Part shown: in pieces, positions 43,913-55,249 of the stretch | How positions within the stretch are numbered: position 1 is the first letter of the stretch | Layout of the letters: every line of letters starts with the position of its first letter | Position numbers and translations under genes: made by a program | Notes under the pieces: generated by a model | Seen by the model: the letters and a program-made list of their open reading frames with translations, nothing else | Database searches by the model: none | Told to the model about the DNA's origin: nothing | Source of the DNA: Aplectana chamaeleonis | Taxonomy: Eukaryota > Nematoda > Chromadorea > Rhabditida > Cosmocercidae | Assembly: GCA_029168955.1 (NCBI GenBank) | Contig: JAPDOI010000132.1 | Location: 1,364,001-1,428,000, forward strand | Direction: 5' to 3' | DNA: 64,000 nt

Positions 43913-44715
43913 ATGGAGTCTTTGGCCACAAGCCACAATTTCGCCACCCTGAACTGTCGATCGCTGTCGAGTGATATCCAAAAAACTGCGCTATCCAGAC
44001 TTCTGAGCTATTTCCATGCACCGTTTGCTGCTTTGCAGGAAACCCGCCTCAAGGATAGACCCGTCATCAGCGTCGGAGAGTACACCATCTACTGCGGTAA
44101 CGCTGACGATAGGAGAGTGGGAGGCTGTGCAATAGCTGTAAGGAAGGATTTCAATGGTATGGTCAAGGAGTTCGGCTCAACGTCGTGTCGGAATGCATTC
44201 GTACGACTGCGGGATCACAGAGGATTCAATCTGTGGATAGTGAGTGCTCATGCGCCCACTGAAACCGCCGAAGACAATTCGAAGGATGCGTTTTATGAGG
44301 AACTCAATACGTTGCTGGCCAGGATACCTTGTCAACATGCTGTTGTCGTGGGGATTGACGCAAATGCGAAGATGGGACTTGATCAGGAATCCGGAAGTAC
44401 TCGGTAAATGGTTCTACCCAGTGGAGCAAACATCGGACAATGGCTACCGCCTTGTCGACTTTGTGAACGCAGTGGTCTGATTATTGCATCGACATTCAAG
44501 AGGAATCATCGCCGCCATCAGCTCACGTGGCAGGGACCAACCCGGCTATCTCCAGAAGAGCAGCGGAAGCGGAAGATGACAATTTTGAAACTACAGCTTG
44601 ACTATGTCCTGACGAGGAATATTCCAGTATCGGACATTCGAAGATCTAGAGCTGTGTGATGTCGCATTCGATTCGGATCACCGTCCTGTTCTGTTGAACT
44701 TCACTGCGAGGATTC
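43913..44715 (+). pseudogene. LINE endonuclease domain, frameshifted
   Basis: Starts MESLATSHNFATLNCRSL. The catalytic landmarks of the exonuclease-endonuclease-phosphatase fold follow: LQETRLKD with the metal-binding glutamate, GGCAIAVRKDF, WIVSAHAPTETAED, VVVGIDANAKMG, and DSDHRPVLLNF near 44,670. The frame changes near 44,395, 44,465 and 44,650, so no single frame encodes the domain. All key residues are still readable across frames, which points to fairly recent decay. Its role in a live element is to nick target DNA to prime reverse transcription. Confidence 0.8.
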
Positions 44716-44755
44716 ATAAGAGGAAGCGAGGGGCTCAGCCTTCCAGAGAATTGAC

Positions 44756-46933
44756 ATGACAAGTCTCAGAGATGAAGAGTGCAGAAGGAATTTCCGACAA
44801 CGCGTTTCTATTCACATCGGAGTACGGACTAAGAAGAAACTTTGCGACGCGGATTCTTTGTCAAGTGCATCCAGGACGCTTCGGAAAGAGGCACTCCCGG
44901 TTGTACAGCCTAAGAAGAAGTTCGCCTACGTCTCAGAAGAAACAACATCTACCTACAACAGAGTATGTGCTCTCCGAACTGCAGGAAACTTCGTGGAGGA
45001 GAAGCGTCTGAGGAGGAAGTTGCGTCGGCAGCTTCAAAGTGACCGCGAACGAGAGTGGACGTGTAGAGCTAAGGAGTTCGAGAAGGCTTGGGAGGAGAAG
45101 AATCCGAAGAAAGCCTACACGTTGCTGCGACAGTATAGCGGGAAGATGAAGAGATGTTCTCCTGTCTTGAACACTACCAATGGAGTTGCAGTTGGTGATG
45201 CGACGCTGCCAATATGGAAGGATTACTTCAGTTCACTACTGAATCGTCCAGCGCCATCAGTACCTGAGCTCCCGCATGTTCAAAGAGCACATTACGATGT
45301 CAGTGAGGAACCGCCGACTGAGTCTGAAGTTTTGGATTGTGTCCGGAAAATGAAGAATGGAAAGGCAGGTGGAGATGACAACATCACTGCTGAAATGCTG
45401 AAAGCTCTTCCTCCGTCTGGGATTCGTGAAATGACCAACACCATCCGTGCCATATGGATGAGCGAAAGGATACCCGATTCGTGGAGACATGCGATCATCG
45501 TACCTCTTCACAAGAAGCTATCCGTCACGGATCCTAAGAACTACAGAGGAATCTCTCTACTTCGTCTCATGTACAAGGTTTTAGAACGTATCATTCTCGA
45601 GCGACTTATCAAACATCGTGAAGGAACGACCAGAGATGAGCAAGCCGGTTTTCGACCTGGAAGATCGACCATCGACCAAGTGTTCGTCGTGAGAAGAGTA
45701 ATTGAATCGTGGCAGCGGTTTTCGAAGCCATTACAGCTTGCTTTTTGGACTTTGAAGCCGCGTTCGACTCTCCTCATCGTGATCGATTGCTCAATGCTCT
45801 GCGAGCAGATGGAGTCCCGGAAAAAGTGTGTTCGGTTAATCGAGGACATGAACAAAGGAACAACAGCAGCAGTTCGTACACCTGTCGGATTTACGTCAGC
45901 TTTCGAGGTGAAAACAGGAGTAAGGCAAGGAGCCGTTGCAGGACCTTTTCTTTTCAACTTCGCCGTTGATGACATCATGCGTAGAGTCGCAGAACAGTTT
46001 CCTGCGGATGTGATCCTAACACCATCAGGACGCTCCCTTGTCGACCTGGAGTACGCCGACGACATTGTGTTATTCGCTGAAAACAACGCAAAACTGCAAA
46101 GGATTGTGAACCTCGTTTCGAAGTATGCCGCAGCCTATGGACTTCGTCTTCGTCCCGACAAATGCAAGCAGATGTGGGTCTCTCAGAGGCCTTCAACTGG
46201 AGTTTGTGTGGACGGACAACGTATCGAACTGGTGGACGATTTCTGTTATTTGGGCTGTTTGCTGAAGAACGATGGTAGTTATGCAGCGGATATTCGACAA
46301 CGATGTGCGAAAGCTACGTCTGCATTCAATTCTCTAACCAAGTGTTTGTGGTCTACCACCATCGCGAAGGAAGTCAAGTTGCGCGTCTACCTATCCGCTA
46401 TTCGCCCTATCATGATGTACGGATCGGAGACGTGGGCAGCACCGAAAACGCAGATGGAAAGGTTGGATTGCACGGAGAGGAAGCTTTGTAGGCGTTTGCT
46501 TGGATATTTCTGGCCGCGTGTATGCCATAACGAAGACCTTTACAAGGAAATCGACGCAGTACATCAACGCTTGACACGAGGGAGGTGCCAGCATCTCCTA
46601 ACGCCATCTCAAGCAGCAATGGAAAGTCGACTTCGACTGCTCGGGCATATACTAAGAAGAACGCCGGATCGTCTCGTACAACACGCTTTAAAAATGCTTC
46701 CAAATCCTGTCTGGAAACGGCCACCTGGGCGTAGGCGAAAGTTCTGGACGGATGTGGTTAAAGAGGATTTAAAGTCACTCGGCATCGAAAGACAGTTCAG
46801 GCGCGATGTTTCGTTTCGCAGGAAATGGAATAGTGACAGCTGGATGGAATGTGTTCAAATTGTGGCTGAAGACCGTGAAAAATGGACACGGCTGACTACT
46901 AGGACGGCACACCTCGGTGAAGATGCGGAATGA
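44756..46933 (+). pseudogene. LINE reverse transcriptase, open 725 codons but motif A out of frame
   Basis: Landmarks: AGGDDNITAEMLKALPPSG, WRHAIIVPLHKK, YRGISLL, RDEQAGFRPGRSTIDQV, TGVRQGAVAGPFLFN (motif B), LEYADDIVLFAEN (motif C) and RLRPDKCKQMW. After the RT come SETWAAPKTQMERLD and PPGRRRKFWTDVV, the usual RTE C-terminus. Between 45,745 and 45,835 the frame is shifted: motif A (CFLDFEAAFDSPHRDRLL) is read only in the +1-related frame, whereas this ORF reads FWTLKPRSTLL. A one-base loss in a T run and a one-base gain in an A run restore the frame, so the ORF looks intact but lacks the first catalytic aspartate. Confidence 0.85.
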
Positions 46934-46999
46934 CCGCGTCAGGCGAAAGCCAACCGATTAAGTCAAGTAAGTCAAGTTGTTTCTTCAGCTTCAATACAT

Positions 47000-47450
47000 G
47001 AACCCCTAACTCCATCATGCCTTCAACAAGCAACGAAATCTTACACTAAATATTATAATTCCAGTCGTCAAAAGTACGAAATCTATAGAACTGATCAGTG
47101 TATACTCGTGTATTTCAAAAGAACATTTTCGTACTGAAGCCGACCAAGCGTAATGAACTTCTCCAAACACTAGTAGTTTAAATATGAGCTATACTCAAGG
47201 CATAAGAAGTTGAGTCCACTTTGATTTTTTCATGGAAAGGCTCCGGTTCATTATCAGCTATAACTTGTAAAAACGCATTATTCGAATCGATCCATTATCC
47301 GGAGAATTATCTCCGGATAACTGGTACATATTTCCAATAGAAAGAAGAGGCAGGATGAATTCACTAAAGAGCTGCATAGGTACAACCTGTTTGTGAACAC
47401 TGTGAATAGACCTCCTAAAGAAGCGGAAAGTCATCAATACCTAAACCATC
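47000..47450. other. Non-coding stretch between two elements
   Basis: No frame, element end or splice pair seen, apart from TCCGGAGA / TCTCCGGA near 47,300. Confidence 0.3.
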
Positions 47451-47983
47451 TACTCAGAACTTTTTGAACAATTTGAGAACGACATAAAACACCGCGAACA
47501 ATTGTAAAACAATATATCTTCGCGTGAACAACGTTCGGTTGACCTACTTAATTCAAACGTTAGTTGTTGGTAGTTGGAACGGCGCACGGACAATGAACGT
47601 GCGACGAAAATCGAAAAAGTGCCTCGGATACGGGCACGAACAAGTAGGCGGCAATAAATTCTGAGAACGGACATATTCCGATCTACATTGGAATCCGCAA
47701 AAAAGCAACGAACAAATTACGCTGGGCATTCGATCGGCCTGAGATACGGATCACTTACAAGCAGCATAATGAACAACTATTCTCCAAGCTTTGGAACGCA
47801 TTTGTTACGAACAACAAGACGGATTAGTTGAGCCCTATCTTCTATGAATCGATAACGCGATGGCGATAATGCCTCCGCTGCCCCGCCATCTTCTTCGCCG
47901 CTGCTGTTTCTTGCTCTGCTTTTGACTTCCGTATTACCTGCTTTTGACTTCCGTATGAACATTTGAAAAATTCTAAAGAAACA

Positions 47984-49230
47984 CATCGTAGGTCACCTAG
48001 AGAAAAATTCAATCATTCCTAGTAATCAACATGGTTTTGTGGCAGGGAAGTCGGTTGAGACTAATTTGCTTGAGTGTATCAATGATTGGAGCGATTACTT
48101 GGAAAAAAAGAACGCTTATGATATCATCTATTTTGATTTTTCAAAGGCCTTCGATAGGGTAAATCATGTTATACTTATGCTGAAGCTCGAGAAGTTGAGG
48201 TTTCATCCGGCAGTGTGTGGGTGGATAGAGAATTGCCTTCGTAGTTTCCAGGTTAAAGTTGGGTCCAGCTTTTCATCCAGCCGGTTGGTCAAGAGCGGAG
48301 TCCCTCAAGGTGGTGCTTTGTCGCCCATTTTATTCACCGTTTTCACAGCCGAACTTCCCAGGAAAGCACTGGTGTCACTTGTAAGCAGTTTGCTGATGAA
48401 GTAAAAATTTATAATGTGGTTGAGTCATCTGGGGACGTGCAGAGAATGCAGGCTGCTCTTCACAGAATACAGGAATGGTCTGTAGCTTGGAGTTTGAAAC
48501 TATCTCCCGATAAAACACTTCACATGAGAGTGGGCAATTCCAGTCTACCAGCCAACTACATTCTTGATGGGCATGCACTTTCTACTGTTGCGGAAGTGTA
48601 GGATTTAGGTTTCCGGTATAACAAGGAACTTGATTTCTCACCTCATTATCAGGCTATCCACAGCAAAGGTTTATTACGCACCTTCCATATTTTCAAAGGC
48701 TTATCGACCTGTGATGAAAACGTGTTGTCGCGTGCGTATAAAGTTCATAACCTATAATGGAATCAGGAAATGCAGTATTCTGAACTCATAAAAAGAAAGA
48801 TATCCGACTTTTAGAAAGAGTACAAAATAACTTTACTCTCAAAGTTTATTTGAGACGAAATGGTTTCTCTTATGCTGGAGTGCCTGGTCGCATAAGGAGG
48901 AATCAAGAATTGTCCCTACACTCTCTCGAATCTCGGAGTAAACGAAACGATGTATGCGTGGTCTTTAAGATTTTGAGTGGGATGATGAAAACAGACAAAT
49001 TGAAGTTCTATACATTCATTCCTTCCAGAACACGTGGGGAAAATCCCGGAAAATCTCTTATGAAGTTCCAAAAACTAATCACAGATTAAACAGCTTCACC
49101 TGTAGAGCTGGTTCTGCTTTTGCTTCTTTGAATCTGGACATTCTTCCCGTGCCCTACTCTTTCCTATCATTCAAACGAAAGCCTCGAACATTCTGCTCAC
49201 ATGGTAACTCCATCACTTTGCTTATTCTGG
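47984..49230 (+). pseudogene. CR1-like LINE reverse transcriptase remnant
   Basis: Begins HIVGHLEKNSIIPSNQHGF, then FVAGKSVETNLLE, motif A YFDFSKAFDRVNH, motif B SGVPQGGALSPILFTVF and SPDKTLHMRVG. The frame breaks after the motif B region, where the usual YADD box is damaged (AD-E in the next frame), and again at 48,600 and 48,757. The C-terminal LLERVQNNFTLKVYLR and NSFTCRAGSAFASLNL regions are recognisable. The 5' half including the endonuclease is absent. Confidence 0.75.
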
Positions 49231-49327
49231 TGCTTGTATGGGTATATGCTTTAATGTTTATCACGTCTACGTTATGTAGCGTAACAATAAATAAATTATT
49301 CACTCATTTGAAGTTGTAACCTTCCTT

Positions 49328-49674
49328 CAACCTATTCACGACCACATGTAACACCGGTGGGACACGCGTTTGTATTCGGCAGCAGAGAGCTGGTGAGCGA
49401 TCACCACTCTCTGAATAAACGGTTGGCAAGGAAGAGCTCGGCCACACCCCTAGACATCCCGCCGGTTGACAGCACTGTTACCCGTGATTGTACAATATTT
49501 ACCTCACTGATAGCTTCACTATGAACATGAAAAACAAAAATAGATTTTCGGTGGCATGCCATTCAAGCAAACGTCTCCCACCGGTGGGACGGTAACGCAT
49601 ACGGTAACACAGAACTGCACGCAGTCCCAAAGCGCAGTCACCCAAAATTAAACGTGGTCGTGAATGGGTTAACT
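49328..49674. mobile_element. MITE with TTAACCCATTCACGACCAC ends
   Basis: TCAACCTATTCACGACCACA and GTGGTCGTGAATGGGTTAAC are inverted ends; CACCGGTGGGAC occurs twice in opposite subterminal positions. Confidence 0.65.
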
Positions 49675-49781
49675 TGCTTCATGATTCCGTTACATCTTGA
49701 ATTCAGAAGCGTTTCGTAACCGATTGTTAAGAATAGTGACGATAAATAGCCGATGCTTTTAACAAATAACCTTCGTTGCAG

Positions 49782-49967
49782 GCCCCAGCACCTTTGTCAA
49801 TCACCGAGGCCAAGGAACTTAAATAGGGTATATCCCAATGGCAATGCCTAATGGAAACGAAAATGAAGCTCACGGAAGCATCAATTCTGTCAAGGCGGAA
49901 ACGAAAGTCATTCCCTTGAGGAATTAGCCAAGTTTCTACGAAGAAGTCAGAGGATCGAAGTCGTTAA
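49782..49967 (+). CDS. Candidate exon preceding the 50.2-kb terminal exon
   Basis: Acceptor CCTTCGTTGCAG, donor GTAAGG. The last 25 codons (SHSLEELAKFLRRSQRIEVV) join in phase to the next exon. The upstream part of the same exon is in another frame (MAMPNGNENEAHGSINSVKA), implying either a frameshift (pseudogene) or an unseen splice. No domain recognised. Confidence 0.35.
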
Positions 49968-50186
49968 GTAAGGTGCGTTTTCTCTTTACATTTCCAGCAT
50001 TATTTCACACAATGTGTCTTGCATTCTTTCTACACTAACGACCGTAGCGAAATCCAATCTTTGAGTGCAAAACGATTTTTGACGCTATCCAAAGTACTAG
50101 AGTCATCGAAAGTAATCGAGAGCTATGTGTGTTACAGGTTTTGTTTTTCGTGATTCATTTATTTGTATAGGAATAAATTCTTTCAG

Positions 50187-50298
50187 GCTCTGTGAAGAGG
50201 AATTGGGCGACTTTCGGGGAATGACAAGGCGACGTCATCTTCACTATGGTACAGCGTACGGGGCGGAGGAAGTCGAGCTCACCATCACGCAGCTATAA
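50187..50298 (+). CDS. Terminal exon of an unidentified plus-strand gene
   Basis: Acceptor AATTCTTTCAG, then one base and 36 codons (LCEEELGDFRGMTRRRHLHY, then GTAYGAEEVELTITQL) and TAA. It completes a lysine codon with the upstream exon and continues its charged, helical character. GC-rich codons contrast with the surrounding AT-rich sequence. Family unknown; no AATAAA close downstream. Confidence 0.5.
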
Positions 50299-50519
50299 TC
50301 TTAGGAATACCTCCGTGTGATGATCTCTCATGAAGACACGGATGTCAATCTACCCGTTTTAAATCTTCGGATCGATCACTTTTCGGTTCTGTTGTGTATC
50401 CTGTAAGGATGAAGCTGTTAAATAGATTTGTTATAAAATTTGTATACGAGAATGAGAGATTGTTGTGAACGTTGTCCATCGAGTACAAAGGACAACAGTT
50501 TGATAGCTGTTCATGGCGT

Positions 50520-50663
50520 AATAGACATATTTTTCCCCACTTAAACATTACAAGCACCGTGGCTTTCTTCTCTTGAGACTCCAATAGAGTTGCAGACACT
50601 TTCAAGGGAGGATTTGAAAGTCACGGCACTGAAGATGTGTAAGTGGGAGGAAATATGTCTATT
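50520..50663. repeat. Small fold-back
   Basis: ATAGACATATTTTTCCCCAC is matched by its complement GTGGGAGGAAATATGTCTAT after a 100-bp interior whose own arms pair (CACCGTGGCTTT / AAAGTCACGGC). MITE-like hairpin. Confidence 0.5.
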
Positions 50664-51819
50664 AAGATATGAACAACTATCAAACTTGGTATGAACAATT
50701 GTAAAACGAGATGTGGGAATCACGGCGTTAATTGTTGGTGAGGTAGGGGGAAAATAGTCCGTGAACGTCATGAATATGTTTCCGACAACGTTGTGAACAA
50801 TTGCAAGGCAACCATCTGATTAGTTGTTCGTGCCTACCGGTACGGACAATTTGCCACCTAGCCCAGCGCGACATTAGACCTGCCGTAGCACCAGCTACAA
50901 ACAGTTAACTTAGACAATTCGTAAGTTGTTCAATAATTGGGGAACAAATTGTTCAAAAAGTTCTGAGTAGCCGCAAGATTCGCTCATTGATGTACTCGAT
51001 GTTTGTTAAGCTGTTCTTGTAAAACTCTGAGCTTTACTTTTCATCTCATTGCCCTGTCATTATGTAGATTTAGCAGCCAATAGATCAGATGACTGATGCA
51101 GCAAATGTTTGCTGAAGTTGTTCTTGTTAGATAGTTGTTGTTTGCCTTTTACTCCACTATGCTAGCGTTCTTCAGAGAAATCAGGTTACCCACCACTCTA
51201 AAACAGCATGCCTACCTCTATAATATTTGGAAAGAGCTCAAACTAGCAACTCGTAATGCGTAATGAGCCCTTCGAACGACAACGATGTGTCTATCGCGCT
51301 CCAATGATAATGAACACTCGCTGTCTGCGCGTTGACCGTCGCCGTCTGCGCTCTAACCTTTTTCTCTGCCGTCGCGCGTCTCCCGAGTCGACCGGTGTGA
51401 GTTCTCATAGAATCGTCGCTATGGGAAGCAAATTAGTCCATGGAAAGGCTACATGCCCTATCACGGCGTCGTAGGAACATTATTGGAACGCACCCCTGCT
51501 CAGTAACAGCGAAGCCAAACTTCAGCAGATGGTGTATGACCTGAACGCAGCGGGTCGCAGAATCGGGTGAACGACAAATCGCAGCAATACAGGAGTCATG
51601 AGAAACAAATGGGCAGACCCAGCACCGACCAGAGTGTGAGGTGCTGGGTCTTCGAGAAAAGGAGAAATGTCTGCCTGGGGCGCCTCGTAATCATGAACGA
51701 TTTGTGGGTCGAAATCAGCCGAAGAAGAAGCGCTGCATGATCTGCGATGTCAAACGTCAAGAAGAAGCACCCTTTGTCTCCGACAAAACAATCCGTGCTC
51801 ACCTATTTGACTCTACCGT

Positions 51820-52763
51820 CCTCTCGTCAGTGTCCGTTCTCACGACGGACCCATCCGAGCACAGCGCTCATCCGGATGTCGTGTGGGATGGAGACCGTTT
51901 GCCTGCTGCTCGCTTTCCAAAGCTGCTCGGTCTTGTGCTCGATCCGTCACTCAAGTTTCATAAGAATACCGAGCAGAAGCAGGCAGTCGTTAAAGCTAAG
52001 CTCAACGTTCTCAGGGCCCTGGGCGGCACTTCGTGGGGTAACAGCAAGGAGACTATACTCACAACGTATAAGGCAATTCTGCAGCCCGCCCTGGAGTACG
52101 CCGCACCGGTTTGGCAGCATCTCGTCTCAGAATCCTCCTGGACAAAGATGCAACGAGTACAAAATGCTGCTCTCCGTATCGCCACCGGATGTGCAAGGAG
52201 TTCCCCAATCGAGCACCTGCATGCTGAGACCCGTCTATTACCAGTGAAGGAGCACTGTCAGCTCCAGGCCCAGCAATTCCGCATTAACATTATAAAGCAA
52301 CCAAATCACCCGTCGTGGAGAGTGCTAAACCCCGTGAGAGAGAGAAGTATAAGAAAGCCATTCGCCGATGCTCCAAACAAAGTCAATTTGCAAAAGATGG
52401 CACGACTCACAGCAAGAACGACTCCGTCTTTTGCGCGAGGAGCACACCAAGTTCGTACGGTGTCATCTTGTGAAGGTGGCCATAAATCCTATACTAGGAG
52501 ATATACCGCCCCCCATCTGCACCTCAGAGTCTCAACTCGGAAGAAGGGCGAGATGCACGCTCGCATCATTACGCTGTGGTCACTCTACAATGCTAATGTC
52601 TTATGTCAGCAAGATTGACAGCAGCAAATCTGATGTGTGCCCGGACTGCGGTATCGTCGGCCATGATACCGCACATTTATTCAACTGTCCGGAGAGACCT
52701 ACCACGCTGACACCAATGGACCTATGGACGAATCCACTACTGGTCGCCCAGTTCCTCCGCCTA
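51820..52763 (+). pseudogene. LINE C-terminal half (third LINE family, jockey/I-like)
   Basis: The frame from about 51,820 to 52,360 encodes the thumb and post-RT region: LGLVLDPSLKFHKNTEQKQA, LEYAAPVWQHLVS, KMQRVQNAALRIATGC. After a frame change near 52,370 it continues LREEHTKFVRCHL, then the Cys/His motif CPDCGIVGHDTAHLFNCPER and the end PLLVAQFLRL. The polymerase core and endonuclease are missing. Pieces of the same family are at 6.5 and 7.5-8.1 kb. Confidence 0.7.
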
Positions 52764-53004
52764 TGACAAAACCCTCTATGTGGCTGCAAAGAAGAAGAGA
52801 AGACCGTCCTCTCCGCAACGGGCTAGCAGCAAGCAGGAACCTGAGCCTCCGACAAGTCTTCTGCCATTCTGATGACGCGAGACACGAGCTCAAAGAGCCC
52901 TCGAGCGAACGCTGCTGGGAACGAATCGTCGGGAACGAAGAAACTAGCACATTTGCAGCACCGACCTCCGAAACAGTAAGAAATTCGAGTTGCTGTACGT
53001 TATA

Positions 53005-53296
53005 TGTGACAACCGCAAAACATCGATGGGCCGGCCACACCACAAGAAGAGCCGATGACCGCTGGACAAAACCCATAACCCTCTGGTACCCACAAGACAT
53101 CAAGCAAACAATTGGTGGTCTTGTAACAGGATGGAAAGATACCTTCGCACATCTGAAAACAACTTACACGAACTGGTTACAGACCGCGCAAGATCGAGGG
53201 GTATGGAAAATGGCAGCTCCACCAAGCAAAAACACTGATCGTGTGCCTCCAGACAAGCTGAGACGTATGATCGACGATGAGACGATCGCCGACTGA
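53005..53296 (+). pseudogene. RTE-type LINE C-terminal fragment
   Basis: The frame reads KHRWAGHTTRRADDRWTKPI, TLWYPQDIKQ and W-DTFAHLKTTYTNWLQTAQDRGVWK, the C-terminal end of hookworm-type RTE polyproteins (usually RRWAGHxxRRxDDRW). It follows directly on the preceding LINE fragment, in the frame that starts at 52,724, so that long frame is a chance fusion of two remnants. Confidence 0.6.
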
Positions 53297-53299
53297 CAA

Positions 53300-53890
53300 T
53301 GGGTAATCGAGTAACAAGCAAGTAAATACCAGGCAGTGAACCTGAACTTTACTTACTAACGTAACTATTCGTTAATGAACTCGTTAATAGGTAAACAGAA
53401 AAAAGGATCGTTCGAATAACTAGTCAAATACTCCTTTCAACCAAAAATCGCAGATTTCAGAAGCAATCATTCACTGAGGAATTTTTGATAATCGGCTGCT
53501 ATAAAACCCTTGCACTACACGTAGATGAGTCTTCGCATTTTCCTCTGTTCGTCTGGGATCATTCGATGAAATGCGCTATGCTTTCCGTTTTCGTTCTAGC
53601 CTGACGCATGGACCAGGCGGCTGGCCGTGCGTGTTTGGCTGTCTCAGTGGAGAAGGGGGACTCGATTCGCGCGTGGTGATCTACCATCACAGCCCCGTCC
53701 ATCCATCAGACTAAATTGATTGCGCGAACTCTATGTATGTGGTAGGGTTTGCTTCCAAATACTCCGTGTTATTTTCGCAGCAGACCCGAATGTATGCAGC
53801 CCATGATTTGAAGTTAATGAATCCCAGCTTTGTTTGATAGGAAGGAGAGAACGAGGGAAATAACAACTTCCGACAACCAAAAGCGAAAAA
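53300..53890. other. No supported gene
   Basis: A minus frame at 53711-54115 is open but overlaps a palindrome. A possible 14-codon start exon (MASQEAKPELLRAT, 53937-53896, before GTAATT) is noted with low weight. Confidence 0.2.
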
Positions 53891-53937
53891 ATTACCGTAG
53901 CTCTCAGAAGCTCTGGTTTCGCTTCCTGAGAAGCCAT

Positions 53938-54175
53938 TCATACTCCTCCAAACCAGCGCGTAACGCATGTTACACGCAGGCGTCACGTTTTCCAATGACT
54001 TGACAGTGACGCGCGTAGAGAATTTTCCTTCATTTCCAGAGATCACTCTGACTTCAATTTCATTTCCCTTCAGTCTCCGTACGCGCGTGATGCGTATGAC
54101 ACTCAAACAAAGCATTCACGCTCCAACGCCAAGGCCGCACGTAACGCGCGTGACGCCGTGGCGTTGAGGAGTATT
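53938..54175. mobile_element. Fold-back with ATACTCCTC ends and CGCGTAACG arms
   Basis: CATACTCCTCCAAACCAGCG and CGCCGTGGCGTTGAGGAGTA are imperfect inverted repeats; inner GGCGTCACG / CGTGACGCC arms match. Probably a MITE. Confidence 0.5.
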
Positions 54176-54581
54176 AATAGCCAGCCCCACAAACTGTTGA
54201 GAAATTGTACTGTTGAGAAATATTTATTACCCAAAGTTTTGCGGCAAATTTAGCACCGCAGCTCGCACAGCTCCTCATGAGAAATTCCAATTTAAGATCA
54301 TTTCGAACATTCCTTCACTGCGACACCTTGCTGCTTGTTCGACGGCTAATTCGAAAAATGCCTCTCTATTTACGGCGTCGTGCTATATTCTCTAACTCAA
54401 TATCCGTTTCTCTGTGCCTTGAGAAACCCCTATTACTAAGGAATTTCTATAAACAATCGACAATCTACTTGTTAAATATAAGTTTGAGCGTTTGAAAGTT
54501 TTCATGTGCACTCAACATTTGTTCTGCTTTTAAGAACAAAAAAACCTCGCTCATCAGTAATAAAAAGCCTTCAAGCCTCAC

Positions 54582-54699
54582 GTCTGTATCCTCCTTTGTG
54601 TTGATACGTGCTTCCCGTTTACGCTTTAAAAGGTTCGCATCTGGCTGTCTTTTTCGTTCAGGAAAGGGCATCACATTGCACTCTCTTAGCAGATTCCTT
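54582..54699 (-). CDS. Internal exon, unidentified basic protein
   Basis: A 118-nt exon between the acceptor GATAATTTTCAG and the donor GTGAGG on the minus strand. After one base it reads 39 codons: RNLLRECNVMPFPERKRQPD, then ANLLKRKREARINTKEDTD, ending in phase 0. Strongly basic with KRKR, suggesting a nuclear or nucleic-acid-associated region. Neighbouring exons of this gene were not located; the exon at 60.2 kb has an incompatible phase for direct joining. Confidence 0.55.
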
Positions 54700-54709
54700 C
54701 TGAAAATTA

Positions 54710-55240
54710 TCCAGCTAACATTAGAATAAGCACTGAATGAAGACCGAACATATCAATGCAGATAATCCTGTGATCGGAGTGGTGTCGCACTCCATTCCGG
54801 ACATACGACGCAACTGCGAGCACGGTCATACAATCTGCTGGACAATGTTCGATTAGATTTGGGCACCAAAACGACTGGAGATATTTGATCTAAACACTTA
54901 GGACCATTTAAGCCGTCCATTTGATTAAAAACCTAGGCTTATGAGTGGAAAAAGTTATTCCAATCTCCCCGTGATTACGCCATACGGCGAAGAGTTCGAC
55001 ACCAAGAAAAAACTCTAGAACGTCTTACGTTAGCCTGCGTTGACATGCATGCGACATTCTGGGTCTCCCAAGCTTCTCTATGTCAGCAGCCCAGATATCT
55101 CCATCGCTCCCTAGAAAATGGTTCTCAAATGAATTCACTTTATGAACGACAGATTGGTGAAAAATCCAGTGAATCTTACATTCGCTAGACTATTTGCTTT
55201 TAGTGTACAGTGTATTTATAATACACTTTAGTCGACTCCA
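54710..55240. other. No gene seen
   Basis: AT-balanced unique-looking sequence without convincing exons or element ends. Confidence 0.3.
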
Positions 55241-55249
55241 ATCAATTCC

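Larger units (their letters stand above)
43690..46975 (+). mobile_element. RTE-type non-LTR retrotransposon, nearly full length, frame-broken
   Basis: Order: short 5' region, apurinic-like endonuclease, reverse transcriptase, C-terminal region, and a TAAGTCAAGTAAGTCAAG tail typical of nematode RTE-like 3' ends. At least three frameshifts break the endonuclease part and two compensating ones lie in the reverse transcriptase. Inserted between the reversed hAT copy and the CR1-containing element. Confidence 0.8.
47452..50971. mobile_element. Possible TA-flanked element or paired ends, CTCAGAACTTTTTGAACAA
   Basis: TACTCAGAACTTTTTGAACA at 47,453 and its complement ending at 50,971 are inverted repeats of about 25 bp, each bordered by TA, with scattered GAACAATTGT motifs on both sides. 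In between lie a CR1-like remnant, a MITE and host-like exons, so they may be ends of two separate small elements and not one 3.5-kb unit. Confidence 0.4.

Noticed and set aside
52724..53296. 190-codon plus frame as one gene
   Set aside because: It is a chance fusion of the end of one LINE remnant with an RTE C-terminal remnant.
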